NCBI RefSeq assembly: GCF_901000735.1
Contig: NC_081549.1
Span: 8,357,410-8,421,409, forward strand
Length of the DNA: 64,000 bases
Direction of reading: 5' to 3'
DNA from: Corylus avellana
Taxonomy: Eukaryota; Streptophyta; Magnoliopsida; Fagales; Betulaceae
The translations under genes and the position numbers were made by a program. The notes beneath the pieces are model-generated. The model did no database searches. It had not been told where the DNA came from and was given only the letters and a program-made list of their open reading frames with translations. This document shows positions 24,114 to 36,740 of the stretch, piece by piece. Position 1 is the first letter of the stretch, and each line of letters starts with the position of its first letter.

Positions 24114-24894
24114 AAAGTATCCATCTAATAAATCATCAAGTTTCACCCAAGACATAGAAACACACACATCAGACTTTCATGTCATACCCTACAAATTATG
24201 TTCTAATGTGCTTGTGTAAGATCAGATCAAACATGTGAATTCTCAACTGCCCAAAGTAAGTAACCAAACAGAAAAACTCTATCATCAGGTCATGTATTTA
24301 AAATTTTAAGCTCACCAATGAAATCAAATCACAATTCTCCCAGATTAACCAAAATTTAAGACAAACATGAACATGCAAATATATATATTTTTTTCTTTTT
24401 TTTCTTTTTTTTTTTTTTAAAAAAAATTAGGACTATGTGTGTGTAAATGTGTCTCCCATACCCCCAAACTTAAATTATACATTGTCCCCAATGTGTTTAA
24501 AACATGGAAAGATCTTACCCGGGAGATGGATGAAACTATCTGGAATAGCATGGCTCGTAGCACACCCCTAAACTTGAACGTAAGCACACTCGGTCCTGAA
24601 AAGTAAAACACTCAAACAACTAAAAAGGAAACAAAAAGAAATTAAAGATAAACAGAAAAATAAACAGAAAAACAAATAGAAAAATAACAAGGTAAACTGA
24701 GGGGTGCCTCCTATGAGCACTAAGTTTAACGTCTTTAGCCAGACTGTTGTCCTCCTTTCACTGCTATCCCGAAGAAGATGCTCATGAAGGTGGTGTCAAT
24801 TGGTTTAGAATGGACCGCATCATTACTTCTATGTTTGCTAATCTTTGGTCAGCCAGGAATTTCTCCTCCCAGACTCTCGTCTTTGATATGCCAA
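23304..24894 (-). other. 3' untranslated region of element B
   Basis: Between the third ORF and the 3' LTR. Contains a TA microsatellite (24076-24110) and T-rich tracts (23801-23819, 24388-24418). No coding region seen. Confidence 0.6.
24076..24110. repeat. (TA)n microsatellite
   Basis: About 17 TA units without interruption. Confidence 0.95.
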
Positions 24895-25955
24895 CTCAGA
24901 TCAAAGTGTGGCCATCTCTTCACTGATGGAATGATATTGTGCAGCGCCCATAGTGACAGTCTCCTCCTCTTCTTCCTTGTCTTGCTCAGCTACAGGTTCA
25001 TCCACTTCCATAGGCTCTTCCTCAAACTCTTCCGCCTCACCTGCTGGTGCTTGAGGTACCCTTGGCATGTTTGAACAACTTTGATTCCATTGTCTTATGC
25101 CAAACCGCAGGGTCTTGGTGATTGGTCCATCTGCTAAGGTGCCCTTTATGCCATTTTTCCAAAGTATGTGAGTGAATAAATATGGAAAGGGCAACCCCCA
25201 TGAGTTGGTATTCTCAGCTCCTCCTAAATGCACCCCACTCCAAAACTTGTGAATCTGGCTTCAGATGATCAATTGAATGGAACACCAAAAACCTTTATGA
25301 AAGGCGTAAAGTGTTTGGAGGAATAGATCTTGCCTTTGAGCTTCGTGTCCCAAGGAAAATGCATTGCTATGCAAAATAGAGTCCACAAGCCAGAGTCGTG
25401 GAGGCATCTTGGCTCTGCTACTAGCATTGTTATATTTGTCCACAAATTTCCCCTCACGCATGTCGGCAATGATATCTGCAACGTAGAACCTGGGAGGTTG
25501 TGCCTCAAACGATGCTACTTCTGGAGGGTGCTCATCATTGCATTTTAGAGCAGTGGCAATGTCAGCGGAAGTCACCTCAATGTCCTTGCTTTGAACTGTT
25601 AAGGACAAGACACCCTGCCTGGTGCAATCGAGAGAGAGATGCTTATAGAACTGAGTGATAAATTTCTTGTAGGCAGTGGAAGTAACATTCTCTTCAATCC
25701 AAGGCGTTTGAATTCTTCAACCGCCCAGCTAGTAGCTTCAAGGTGTTGGAAGTCTTCTCGAATTGCAAAGGTCGTCTCAAAAAGAAGCTCCCCCCACTTA
25801 AAAGTGGGTTGGGAGGGAGTGGCTTGAGTTTCAGAGACTTGAGAGGACGGAGATCGAGCTTTAGGAATTGTATAGCCTGGTTCAGGAATTTCGTTGAACA
25901 CCTGGTGTGCAGTATCACGAGCTAGAACTGTAAAACCACTACAAAAATGGCCCAA
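24895..25955 (-). pseudogene. Third ORF of element B (plant transposon protein / env-like position)
   Basis: Minus strand, reading across one frameshift (near 25690) and one stop (near 25260). The N-terminal part has WGELLFETTFAIREDFQHLE. The middle has DIEVTSADIATALKC, QPPRFYVADIIADMREGKFVD and MPPRLWLVDSILHSNAFSLG. The segment WGLPFPYLFTHILWKNGI is followed by an acidic C-terminus (EEFEEEPMEVDEP). The middle and the LPFPYL motif resemble the putative plant transposon protein domain (Transposase_32) found at the 3' end of Athila-like elements. Its role is not established. It occupies the place of the env-like gene. Family placement is by eye. Confidence 0.7.
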
Positions 25956-26477
25956 CCCCTACATAAATAGATAAACCAACCACAAAAGCAATTCATGTGT
26001 GGGGAAACACCCACAGATTGCTTTACCAACAAAAATTTGGGGAAAAAAGGGGGTGGGTAAGCATGGGGGTTAGGGTGGAGATGGGCGATGGAGGAATGGG
26101 TTGTGAGTGATGTGTGGCCGTGAGTGGCGGCCGGAGGGTGAACGGCGACGTGGAGGTGCGGTGGTGGCGAGAGAAGGCCGGTGGAGGCGAGCTTGTAGTG
26201 TGTAGTGAGTGAAAAGGGGTCGGGGAGTGTTCTTCGGCGCAGGTAAAAAATGAAAAGGGAATGGGGGAAAGTGACCTAAACGTATGTCACATGACTCTCT
26301 GCCCGAGTGCGCTCGATCGCATTGTAACTGCGCTCAATCACACACACGCAAAGGTGTGCGTGTATGGTGGTGATGCACTCGAACGCACGCAAGGTGCGCT
26401 TGTTCGCAGAAACAGAATGTCGAATTTTTTTTATTTTTTTTTTTACAAAATTGAATAACATTGTATCTAACTATCTA
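25956..26477 (-). other. Untranslated segment of element B with GCGATCGAGC-type motifs
   Basis: Lies upstream of the third ORF of B on the minus strand. GC-richer around 26080-26240, then four GTGCGCTCGATCGCA-like motifs at 26305-26405. No coding region seen. Confidence 0.5.
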
Positions 26478-28690
26478 TGTAAGGCCCCAAGTTCTAGAGG
26501 TAGAGCAATTAGGAGCAATTGTAACATATTCTTATTAATATATATATATTTCTCCTAATATAAGATCACCACATAAACATAACGTCACCAGAGTACTATA
26601 ATCTTTCATTATAAAATCACAAACACATAAAGTGCTAGTATTCAATAATCTCATAAGCAATAAAGTTACACCGTCTATGCTTATCCAAAGCTGTCTAGAC
26701 TATAGAATGGAATCCCAGACACTTCTACTGCTACTGCTCTTGCTAGTCCATAAAGCAGTGATAGGATCTTTAACAACTAAGAGGCCCACCGGTACCCATG
26801 TCCTCAGTACTACGATATATAGAGCAATATGAAAATGTATAGGGAGAAGGGGTGAGTTCGACAACTCAGTAAGTAGCCACAACACCAAGATGCTATGCAA
26901 ATTTCTATGTCAAAATTTATGTCATACACAATAACAATTTATGCAGAATAACATAATTTACAAAATAAGCATGATAGTTGCAAAATGAGTAAGCACTTCC
27001 TTTTACTTTCCTTTCAAAATAATTGTTTTACTCTTTCACCCGATACCACAAATTTACCGTGAACAGCGCACGTTGTCTTGTCCCCATGGACCTATATACT
27101 TATCCTGTTGTCACAGGAGAGAGCTACCAGGTAGGGAACTTTCCTAGGTGAAGGCCACCTGGCCGGTAGCGCACATCTTCTCGTAACCGTCCTTCGGTGT
27201 GCTTGCCATGCTACCCTATGCGGTACCGATCGTCACTATAATCGTGTCTCGGGTTAAACATTTATAACTATGAATGCACATATAATATTTCATATGTTCT
27301 GTAAGCTCATCTGTAACTATATGTTATGCCATGAATTTTGAGAGCTCTTTTCATTCATAATTGCAGTCATGCATAAATCATGAAATATGATAACTGTAAC
27401 ACGTAAAATTCTTTAACAATGACATATGATTGAATAAAACTTAGCATTAAAATATGAAAGGAAGTGCAATTGAAAATCATGTAAGTGAATTCTTTATAAA
27501 ATTCCCAACATTTTTCCAAGGATTTATAATAAAATTTGTTGGGGTTTTTGATGTTGTGTCCCTTTACCTGGCATTGCATGCCCTTATTTTAAATCTGCAT
27601 CCAACTCACAATTCCTACAATGGAGGTAAAAAGTACCTTAGTCATCAATTCGTTTTCAAGTCTCAATCATGCATCACTTTAGTTGCTAAGGATCTTAACT
27701 TTAATCTCTATCCTACCATCGTCTAGCCTTAGTCAAAAACAGTATAGTGACATCAACCCTACCATGCTTGATTTATATGCCTCACATAGAATTCTAATAA
27801 TCAAATCCACTAAAGCCTTAATTTAACCAATTGCTTTACACTAAAATACCAAGGTTATAATATTCTTATTACTGTAAAATCATCAAGAAGTGTATCTAGA
27901 CATACTATTATTCTCCTCCTAAGCCATTTAATTTAGCAACTTACTCCCAATATCAAAAGCTTAGAAACATTTACAACGATCACTGTAATTATCATAAGAC
28001 ATATTAGCATCTAAACCCAATAAGCATCAACTTCCATGGATCCCATAATAATTTATGGTCAATTAACACTCTAAATATAATTAACCCCTCCAAAAAGCAA
28101 TTCAAGTGTTCATACACTAAAAGCCCCAATTTAATTTAGGAATTTCGCTTCATACTAAAAATACCATAAAAGATATGAAAATATTACCTTGGAGAGTTCT
28201 CATATATATATATATTTCTTTATATTTCTTCTTCCTCCTCTTTCTTTCTCTTCTTTCTTTCCTCACTTTTTTTTTTCTTTTATTTTTTTTTCCTGCCAGC
28301 ACACCCTTCCGGTGCTCTCCCTCATCTCACTCACTTGAGCTGTGAGCAAATGGGGGAAAATTGCTCCCCTTTATAAGATGTAAAAGCTGGCCGAATGTGG
28401 GACATTTGTCCCACATGCACTTTACCCACCTGCTGTCAAGTAAGCTTGACACCTTAGTTGCCCAAGTGTTCAATGAGAAGGCAATGGAAGCATGCTGGCT
28501 AACATGCGTAACCTTAGGTGTCAATCAAGTGGCTTACTATGCATGGTTACATCTTAGCACTTAGGTGTCTTGACATGAATCTATTTAAAATTACTCATTG
28601 AATTTTTGGCGTCCAAAACAATGTGACTTTTCTTTCAATAACCCACAAAAATTCTAACTAGCAATTTTCCATCATCTTTCACATTAAGTC
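26478..28690 (-). repeat. Probable solo gypsy LTR F
   Basis: The plus-strand left edge is TGTAAGGCCCCAAG. On the minus strand a TATAAAGGGGAGC box (about 28364-28376) is followed by a leader with GA- and A-rich sequence (28330-28205), and the distal part is GC-richer around 27060-27240. This is the layout of a long gypsy LTR (about 2.2 kb) on the minus strand. The right edge is uncertain (TGTGAAAGATG at about 28683 is the best candidate) and no matching duplication was found. Short open frames inside it are not genes. Confidence 0.5.
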
Positions 28691-28703
28691 TATTTACCTA
28701 AAT

Positions 28704-29630
28704 TGTTAAGTGTCAAAATATTCATATTTTAGCCCTTAAACTTATATGTGTTAATTCCTCAAGTATGGTTAATTTGTGCTATTTTAGTTCATTTATGTGT
28801 TTTCCATGCTTTTGTAGGCTTTTGGAAGAGAAGAAAGAAAATCTAGAAGATTTAGGCTCAAAAAGAGAATTTGGGAAAAGTTGGAGTTTCTAGCAGTGCG
28901 ATCGAGCACACTACCAGAGAGGACAAGCAGCGAGTGTAGCCATGTCCGATCGAGCGCACACCAGAAGAGTCTCGATCGCAGACGTGTGATAGAGACCCAT
29001 GAGCTGGTGACACATCAGAGGCGGCCAGACTCCCTTTCCTTCCATATTAGGGTTTTCCAAGTCCCACTTGTAATAGGACTAAAACCCTACGAATTTTCTA
29101 GGTTTACTAGTGTGTCAAGGACTTCTAAAAGCCTATAAATAGACGTCTAAACCTTGAGAATGATCATCCTGGAATAGAGACAACTTTGGGGAGAGGAATT
29201 GGAGGCTACTTCTAGGAGCGGTTTTCAGTTCTTTCTTTACCTTTTATTTTTATTTTTATTTTAATTATGTGTAACTAACTCTTAAGGAGGGCTAGATTCA
29301 AGCCCTAATTATGTTTATTTAATATTTCAATATTGGCGCCTTTGTGATAATCATATTGTGTTGCTTAACTTGATTAATTCATGTTTTCTTGAATTCCTCA
29401 TATGTATGTGATTGGCCATTATATGCATGTGGTATGTATTAGTTAATTAATTCAATTCAGATGATTGAGTCTTGGGTTTAATAAGAGCAACAAAAGAAAT
29501 CCACACCGGATTCTTAGGTTAATCAACATGGGGAAGCGGGAGTAGACACCCACGCGGCCACGCCCTAGGCCTTATGTGTTTGTCAATTTTCATATATTTA
29601 TGCTTTCTTCAAGAACAATTTAGTAGACAC
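28704..29630 (+). repeat. Truncated LTR E, related to LTR B, opposite orientation
   Basis: Begins TGTTAAGTGTC (LTR B begins TGATAAGTGC on its own strand), contains GCGATCGAGC motifs (28898-28985), TATA-like CCTATAAATAGACG at about 29131 and one GAGTAGACACCC motif at about 29541. It is cut at 29630 in the middle of a TTTAGTAGACAC motif, about 500 bp short of the LTR end. Confidence 0.75.
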
Positions 29631-30808
29631 TGTTGTGCAAATTTATTTAACTTGCAAGTGCACGAATCGATTGTAGTTTAATGGATTGCAAGTGCGAAGT
29701 CGAACCCACAGAGAATTGTATTTTTGAAAGAACAACTTATATCTAAACTAATTTTACCCTAACCTAGTTCCAGAAAAAAGTTTGAATTTTGAGTTTTGAA
29801 ACATAAACTAAATAAAATAAAACAAAAGGTAAAGACTAAGGTTTAGGAATCCACACTTATCGAATCATAACAACATACTACATGTTCATCAATATTTATC
29901 CGAAGTTCTCACAATTTAAATCTTATGTATGTTTTAACATGCTTCAAAGAATTAATCAAAACCATCCCATGTATCCATTCATTGACCAAATCACAAAAGA
30001 AATCCAAATTCTATTGAAACACCAGATGTATCCGTCGAACAAATCATAAGGGATATCCAATTTTTATGAGTTAAAAACTAAGCAATCAATCATATGAAAT
30101 TATCTCAAATCATCACATGTATCATTGAATCACGAGAGATATTCAAGAAGCACTCCACACATTGATTAGAAGTAAAAAAATTGAAATATAAAACTCAATA
30201 AAATCAGACAAATAAAGACTTACATGAAAGTGATGTCGCTTTTCATCGGTGGGGCTTCATCCCCAACCTTAGTTGAGAATTTAGCTCCACATAAAAATAA
30301 AATATAACCTAAATCTAAACCTAAAGAAAAACTAAACTAAAGAGAAAAGCTGTAGAATTTTGCTCTTTGGACTTGTGTATATTTTCTTGAATGCAAAGAA
30401 GTCTATTTATAGGCTTAGGAAAGTCTTAAAAGCACTATTAAACCTAGATAATTTGGAGGTCTGTCTCCCTGTCAAAATAGAAGTCTGAAATCGGAATAGG
30501 ATTCGTCCAGATTTGTGTCCTTTAATTGCGGGGCAATTTTGGTATAGTAACCATCCGAATTATGAAAATCCTATTTCACAACGAATTGTATTATTCTGAG
30601 TTAGCTTTCCAATGCCGCCTGAATCACTTCAATCCGATATTTGAGTGGAAAGTTATGGTTGAAATACTGAGACATATATAGAATCTGAATTTGAATCCGA
30701 TCCGAAATCTTATCCAATCTGATCATTTATCCAATATAATCTGATTTAACCTTTTTCTTGGATTTGGTTAAACTTAACCACATCATCTAGCTCTTCTCAA
30801 CATATGCT
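29631..30808 (-). repeat. Truncated LTR of family C
   Basis: Matches 33240-34470 (LTR C) from TGTTGTGCAA to about ATGCT, then stops; the last roughly 170 bp of the LTR are missing. Its right edge is fused to the integrase N-terminus of element B and its left edge to a truncated LTR E, so this is a deletion joint rather than a clean insertion. Confidence 0.75.
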
Positions 30809-32591
30809 GCAATATGCTGAAGTGCTCCTCCTCTGAGACACACCTTCTGATGATTTGATTAGGGCAAAATTTGAACAGATAGGGGTCATCCCAACAGTAA
30901 AGTCAAGATATAGACATCAACCTCTTCCTTTCTTGACTAGACATACTTGGAGGAAAAACCTTTGCAGTTATATAATTAACAATATCTGCATACCATGGAA
31001 GTTGGACTTCAACTACAAACAACTACTCATCTGGGAAATTTTCATTCAATGAAAGTTCATCTCCTTCTTCTTCACGAAGTAGCCTAGATAGGTGATCTAC
31101 CACCACATTCTCACTGCCCTTCTTGTCTCTAGTCTCAAGATCAAACTCTTGCAGTAATAATACCCATCTGATCAATCTAGGCTTTGCATCTTTCTTAGGA
31201 AACAAATATCTCGAAGCAGCATGGTCAGTGAATACAATAACCTTAGAACCAATCAGGTATGATCTAAACTTCTCTAAAGCAAATATGACAGTTAATAATT
31301 CTTTCTAAGTCGTAGAATAATTTAGTTGAGCATCATTCAAAGTTCTAGAAGCATAGTATATAGCATGAGGTACCTTGTTGCTTCTTTGACCTAAAACAGC
31401 TCCCAAGGCAAAGTCACTAGCATCGCACATGAGCTCAAATGGAAGGCTCCAATCAGGTGCCATCATTATTGGTGCAGATGTGAGCAGCTTTTTTAGTGTG
31501 TTGAAAGCAGTCATGCATTCTTCAGTCCATTCAAACTTGGCATCCTTGGCTAGCAATGCATAAAGAGGTCTAAAGATCTTGGAGAAATCCTTGATGAATT
31601 TTCTATAAAACCCGCCATGTCCAAGAAAACTTCTTACAGCTTTTGTTGTCATAGGAGGAGGGAGTTTGGAGATGATGTCAATCTTGGCCTTATCTACCTC
31701 AACGCCCTTGCTGGAAATGGAATGACCCAACACAATGCCTTGTTGGACCATGAAGTGGCACTTTTCCCAATTGAGCACTAAGATGCATTCTTCATATCTC
31801 TTGAGGACACTCTTCAGATGATTGAGGCATTCATCAAAATTAGAACCAAAAACACTAAAATCATCCATAAATAGCTCAATGAATTTTTCCACCATATCTG
31901 AGAAAATGCTCATCATGCATCTTTGAAAGGTGGCTGGTGCATTGCATAATCCAAATGGCATCCTTTTGTAGGCGAATTTGCCAAAAGGACATGTGAAGGT
32001 GGTCTTCACTTGGTCCTCTGGTGCTATTGCAATCTGGTTGTAACCACTGTACCCATCCAAGAAGCAGTAATATCTATGGTCAGCCAACCTCTCTTGCATC
32101 TGATCAATGAAGGGTATGGGGAAATGATCTTTTCTAGTCACCTTATTCAGCCTTTGGTAGTCGATGCATACCCACCAACCAGTGGTTATTCTTGTAGGTA
32201 TCAGCTCATCATCTTCATTCTTCACCACTATGATCCCACTCTTCTTTGGAACGACTTGAACTGAACTTACCCATTTATTATCTGAGATGGGGTAGATAAT
32301 GCCAGCATCCAACAGTTTCAATACCTCCGCCTTGACTACCTCCTTCATGTGTGCGTTGAGTCTTCTTTGCGCATCCCTAGTTGGCTTTGCTTCGTCTTCA
32401 AGGAAGATTTGATGCATGCACTTGGCTGGACTTATCCCCTTGATGTTTGCAATGGTCCATCCTAAAGCAGTTTTATACTCTCTAAGAATTCTCAACAACT
32501 TCTCTTTTCTCCCAAAACTTAGATTGGCAGCAATTATCACAGGTAGTGTCTGGCTCTCTCCCAAATAAGCATATGTCAGATGCTCTAGCAA
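30808..32591 (-). pseudogene. Reverse transcriptase and RNase H of element B
   Basis: A 428-residue uninterrupted frame (32591-31305). Fingers and palm: RRLNAHMKEVVKAEVLKLLD, CIDYQRLNKVTRKDHFPIPF and FCFLDGYSGYNQI-like. RMPFGLCNAPATFQRCM follows, then the catalytic FMDDFSVFG. The connection domain reads KLPPPMTTKAVRSFLGHGGFY and RNase H begins MCDASDFALGAVLGQ. One stop follows YSTT, where the family has YSTTEKELL. Beyond it RNase H and the linker continue ([30 protein letters not shown]) to the start of integrase ([14 protein letters not shown]) and end at an LTR fragment. This is the best-preserved enzyme in the window, but it lacks integrase. Confidence 0.93.
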
Positions 32592-32596
32592 CTACT

Positions 32597-33239
32597 TCAA
32601 GTCCAAATTTGGTGCTTGGACAATAGAACAATAGTAGTATTAGTAGGCACAAGAGTCTCAAAGGGAGGGATGTACTTACTTGGATGCTTTGGAGAGGCCT
32701 CAAGAAGGTACACGACTTCAATGATGTCATCAGTAACATCTTTAGATTCTAGCTCAATGTCCTGCCTTGTGAAACAATGGGTGAGGGTGGCCTCAATTGG
32801 ATCAATGTGACGGACCTGAAAAACTTTCTCAACAACACCTTGAATCATACAAACATTAAAGCATTCCAGATCATCTTGGGGTAATTTCAATGCGTCAAAT
32901 ATTTTAAATTCTATATTCTCACCATTTACCTTCATATTGATAGTACCCTTTTTCACACAAATTTTTGTATCAATAGTTCTCATAAAGGATCTTCCTAAGA
33001 TGATGGGCAAAGGCAATGGCATAGGGGATTCTTTCATACCTAATAAAATGAAATTAGCAGGTAAAATAAATTCACCTACCGTTACCAAGATATCCTCAAG
33101 TATACCTTTTGGTCTTTTGATACTTTTGTCTGCCAATTGCAAGGCGATAGACGTTGATTGAAGCTCCCCCAAACCTAGTGTGTCGTATACAGTGTATGGC
33201 AGCAAATTGACCCCTGCTCCTAGATCCAACAATGCACGC
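32597..33239 (-). pseudogene. Retropepsin domain of element B
   Basis: Begins RALLDLGAGVNLLPYTVY, the D-x-G active-site segment in the form usual for Athila proteases, followed by LQLADKSIKRPKGILEDILV and LPIILGRSFMRTIDTKI, the second conserved protease block. It runs for about 210 residues, with an acidic linker to the reverse transcriptase. Its beginning is separated from gag by solo LTR C, and a small frame change lies near 32595. Confidence 0.88.
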
Positions 33240-34642
33240 TGTTGTGCAAAATTATTTAACACGCAAGTGCGCGAATTGATTGTAGTTTAATAGATTGCAA
33301 GTGCGAGGTCGATCCTACAGAGAATTGTATTTTTTAAAGAACAATTTAAATCTAAACTAATTAAATCCTAACCTAGTTCCAAAAGGGCTTTGAATTTTCG
33401 TTTTAAAAATTAAAAGACAAACATAAACTAATTAAAATAGACTAAGAGATAAAAAACTAAGGTTTGGGAATTCACACTCACCGAATTATAACAACATACT
33501 TCCATGTTTATCAATATTAATATGAAGTTCTCACAATTAAAATCTTATATATGTTTTACTATGCTTCAAACAATTAATCAAAACCATCTCATGTATCCAT
33601 TCATTGCACAAATCACAAGAGCAATTCAATATCAATTAAATCATCAGATGTATCCGTAAATCACAAAAGATATACAGTCTTAATTGAAACACCAAATGTA
33701 TTCGTAGAACAAATCACAAGAGATATCCAATTATTTAAGTAAATAAAATCAAGCAATCAATTATGTGAAATTATCTTAAATCATCAAATGTATCCTTCAA
33801 TCACAAAAGATATCCAAGAATCACTCCACACATTGAAAAGAAGTAAAACTATTGAACTATTAAACCCAATAAAATCAGATAAATAAAGACTTACATCAAA
33901 GTATTGATGTTCTTCATCGGTGAGACTTCATCCCCAACCTTACTTGAAAATTTAGCTTCACATAAAAATAAAACCTACATCTAAAGAAAACCTAAACTAA
34001 AAAGAGAAAAACTCTTGAATTTTACTCTCTGAAATTGTATCTCTTTTTCTTGAATGCGAAGAAGTCTATTTATAGGCTTAGGGAAGTCCTAGAAGCGCTA
34101 TTAAACCTAAATAATTCGAAGGTCTGTCTCTCTGTCAAAATAAAAGTCTGAAATCGAAATAGAATTCGTCCAAATTTGTGTCCTTTAATTGCGAGGCGAT
34201 TTTGACATAGTAAGCGTCCGAATTAGGAAAATATTATTTCACAATGAATTGTATTATTTTGAGTTATCTTTCCAATGCCACTTGAATGACTTCAATCCAA
34301 TATTTGAGCGGAAAGTTATAGTCAAAATACTGAGACGTGTGAAGAATCTGAATTTGAATCCAATCCGAAATCTTATCAAATCTGAACTTTAATCCAATTT
34401 GATCTTTAATCCGATTTAACCTTTTCTTAGATTTGGTTAAACTTAGGCACATCTTCTAGGTCTTCTCAAAGTATGCTTTCTTACAAACTTTGCACTTTTC
34501 CCTTTAAAGTTGTAGTTTTTCTTAAATGACCTACAAAACATTAAAAACACAAAACTAATACAAAATATTAAATAACGACACATCTAAAGGATTAACTAAT
34601 GTAAATAAAGGGGTCCAAGCATGGAATATTTGGCACTTATCA
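33240..34642 (-). mobile_element. Solo LTR C inside the protease gene of element B
   Basis: 1403 bp from TGTTGTGC to GCACTTATCA on the plus strand, a TG...CA LTR on the minus strand. The protease reading SFTIPC...HLFE continues on the other side as RALLDLGAG, so the LTR is an insert. The flanks do not match (cacgc and ctatc), unlike every other insert here. It contains four spaced copies of an ATGTATCC / AATCACAAGAGATATCC motif (33590-33815). Confidence 0.75.
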
Positions 34643-36445
34643 CTATCTCAAAAAGATGGTCTCCTCTCCTGCAAGGAATGGTAAAACTACTTGGATCTTT
34701 TAGCTTTGGTGGTAGTTTTCTTAACAACACCGCACTTACCTCTTCAGTCAAAGCCACTGTTTCATGCTCTTGAAACTTTCTTTTATGAGTGCAACAATCC
34801 TTTAAAAATTTAGCATATGAGGGAATTTATTTAATTACATCTAATAAAAGAATGCTAATCTCTACTTTTCTCAATGTCTCAAAAATGTCAAGAAGTTGTT
34901 TCTCTTTCTTTGGCTTTACTAACCTTTGAGGGAAGGGTGGTGCATTCACCTTTTCCATTTTACTTGCCTTCGATGGTGAGGCTTCATCTAGAGATGCTAG
35001 CTCATCAGCTCCTATGATCTTACCATTTCGGAGGGTTGTGACTACTTTCAGCTACTAGTGACCTCCTGGATTGGGTATTGTATGGGATGGAAATTCACCT
35101 TGTTTTCTTTTGCTTAGCTCCCTGGCCATTTGCCCCATTTGTGATTCCAGTCTTTGGATAGATTGTCCCATTTGTGCTTCCAGTCATTGGATAAATTGAT
35201 TGGTCTTTGCCTTGGTTTGTTGTTGCGCAATCACAAATTGTTGTACAAGACTTTCCAGGTCATTCTTCTCGGCTCTTGAGGGTGTAGAGCATTCTGATTG
35301 TTACTCCAAGAGAAATTGGGGTGGTTGTGCCATGCTGGATTGTAGGTGTTGAAGTATGGATTGTTATTGGGAAGATAATTTTTCGGTCCCACATAGTCCG
35401 CTTGCTCTTGATTTGCAAATGGATACAAAGAACAAGTCTCAGTAGAGTGATCAGAATGGGAACATATGGCACATACCTCAAGTTGTGCGGCTTATTGACT
35501 AGGTGAGATGTTCTTAGCAATCATGGCTTTGACAATCATATCTAGCTTTCTTTCCATGGCAGCCATCTGATTTTGAGATCCTCCATTCAGGTTCACTTCA
35601 TACATGCCCTTACTTTTTACTTCTTGTCTTCCCCTGGAACAAAATTGTTGGGCGTGTTCACTCAGTGTTTCAAAGAGCTCCATGGCTTCCTCACTACTCT
35701 TTTCCATAAGCGCACATCCACAAGCTGAATCAATAATTCCTTTGTTAGTGTCATCTAACCCTTCATAAAAAAATTGTACATGATCATCTTGAGGTATGTT
35801 GTGATGTGGACACTTAAGAATCAGCGCATTGAAGTGGCCCCATGCTTTGAAGAAAAGATCTCCATCTCATTGTTGGAGCGTTTGACGCTCTCTTTTAAGT
35901 TGCCTTGTCTTTTGAGCTGGAAAAAACTTCTTTAGGAACTTAGTGGCTAACTCTTCCCAAGTATGAATGGAATCTGCAGGCATGGAATTATACCACAACT
36001 TAGCATTATCTTTTAAGGAAAAAGGAAAGAGAACTAACCTGATTCCCTCCGGAGTTAGGCCCTGGATGTGCTAAAGCTTGCAGAGATCAAAGAACTCCCT
36101 AAGATGCAAGTTTGGATCCTCAGTAACTGTGCCCTTGAAGTGAGTCAAGGCATTGAGTATTTGCGGGGATATATAGTAATTGTCTTCCGCCTCCAGTTGA
36201 TAAGCGATGCATAATGGCAGGTTGAGGTTTTGCGGGATGAAAGACAGTTTCATGGGCCTTCGTGCTGGCAGCGGGTTCTCTAAAAGATCTTCCATTGTTT
36301 CCTCAACTTCTTCTTCTTCTTCCGTGTCGAAGTTCTCTCTAGGCCTTTGTCGAATAGTCCGCTCAATTTCTGGATCAAGTGGAAGGATGGTTGAGGCTTG
36401 AGATCGACGACCTTGGATAATAAGATTTGCTTCCACAGTCACAGC
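34643..36445 (-). pseudogene. Gag and start of protease of element B
   Basis: Minus strand. The acidic N-terminal part contains TEEEEEVEETMEDLLE (about 36290-36330). The capsid core reads HFKGTVTEDPNLHLREFFDLC, then LKDNAKLWYNS and ATKFLKKFFP (about 35920-36110), and GLDDTNKGIIDSACGC. A zinc knuckle CAICSHSDHSTETC sits near 35435-35480. It continues as IPSYAKFLKDCCTHKRK and LPPKLKDPSSFTIPC before the inserted LTR C. In-frame stops occur near 36071, 35870 and 35495; some match W or Q positions. The gene is otherwise well preserved and of the Athila type. Confidence 0.88.
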
Positions 36446-36716
36446 AGCTTCAGTACTGCTGTTCAGATGTCCTTTGGAATTGTGCTCGATCGCAGGTTAG
36501 TGAGCTCGATCGCACTCTGTCTATGCTCGATCGCAGTAACAGAATGCAAGATGCCACAGAGCTAAAACAGAACAGAAAACAAAAAAACAAAAACAAAACA
36601 AAACAAAAAGATTTTTGATTTTTGATAAAAACAAAACAACATAATTAAAATTTAAAATTTAAAATTTAAAAGAGCTAAACTAAAGGAAAATAATTCTAAG
36701 CAAAATTTGATGCAAT

Positions 36717-36734
36717 CCCTGGCAACAGCGCCAA
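36717..36734 (-). promoter_or_regulatory. Primer-binding site of element B
   Basis: Minus-strand TGGCGCTGTTGCCAGGGA, resembling the tRNA-Asp site used by Athila/Tat gypsy elements, six bases inside the 5' LTR edge. Confidence 0.8.
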
Positions 36735-36740
36735 AAAACT

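Noticed and set aside
26632..27726. Short plus-strand frames at 26632 and 27454
   Set aside because: They lie inside the probable solo LTR F and have no domain.
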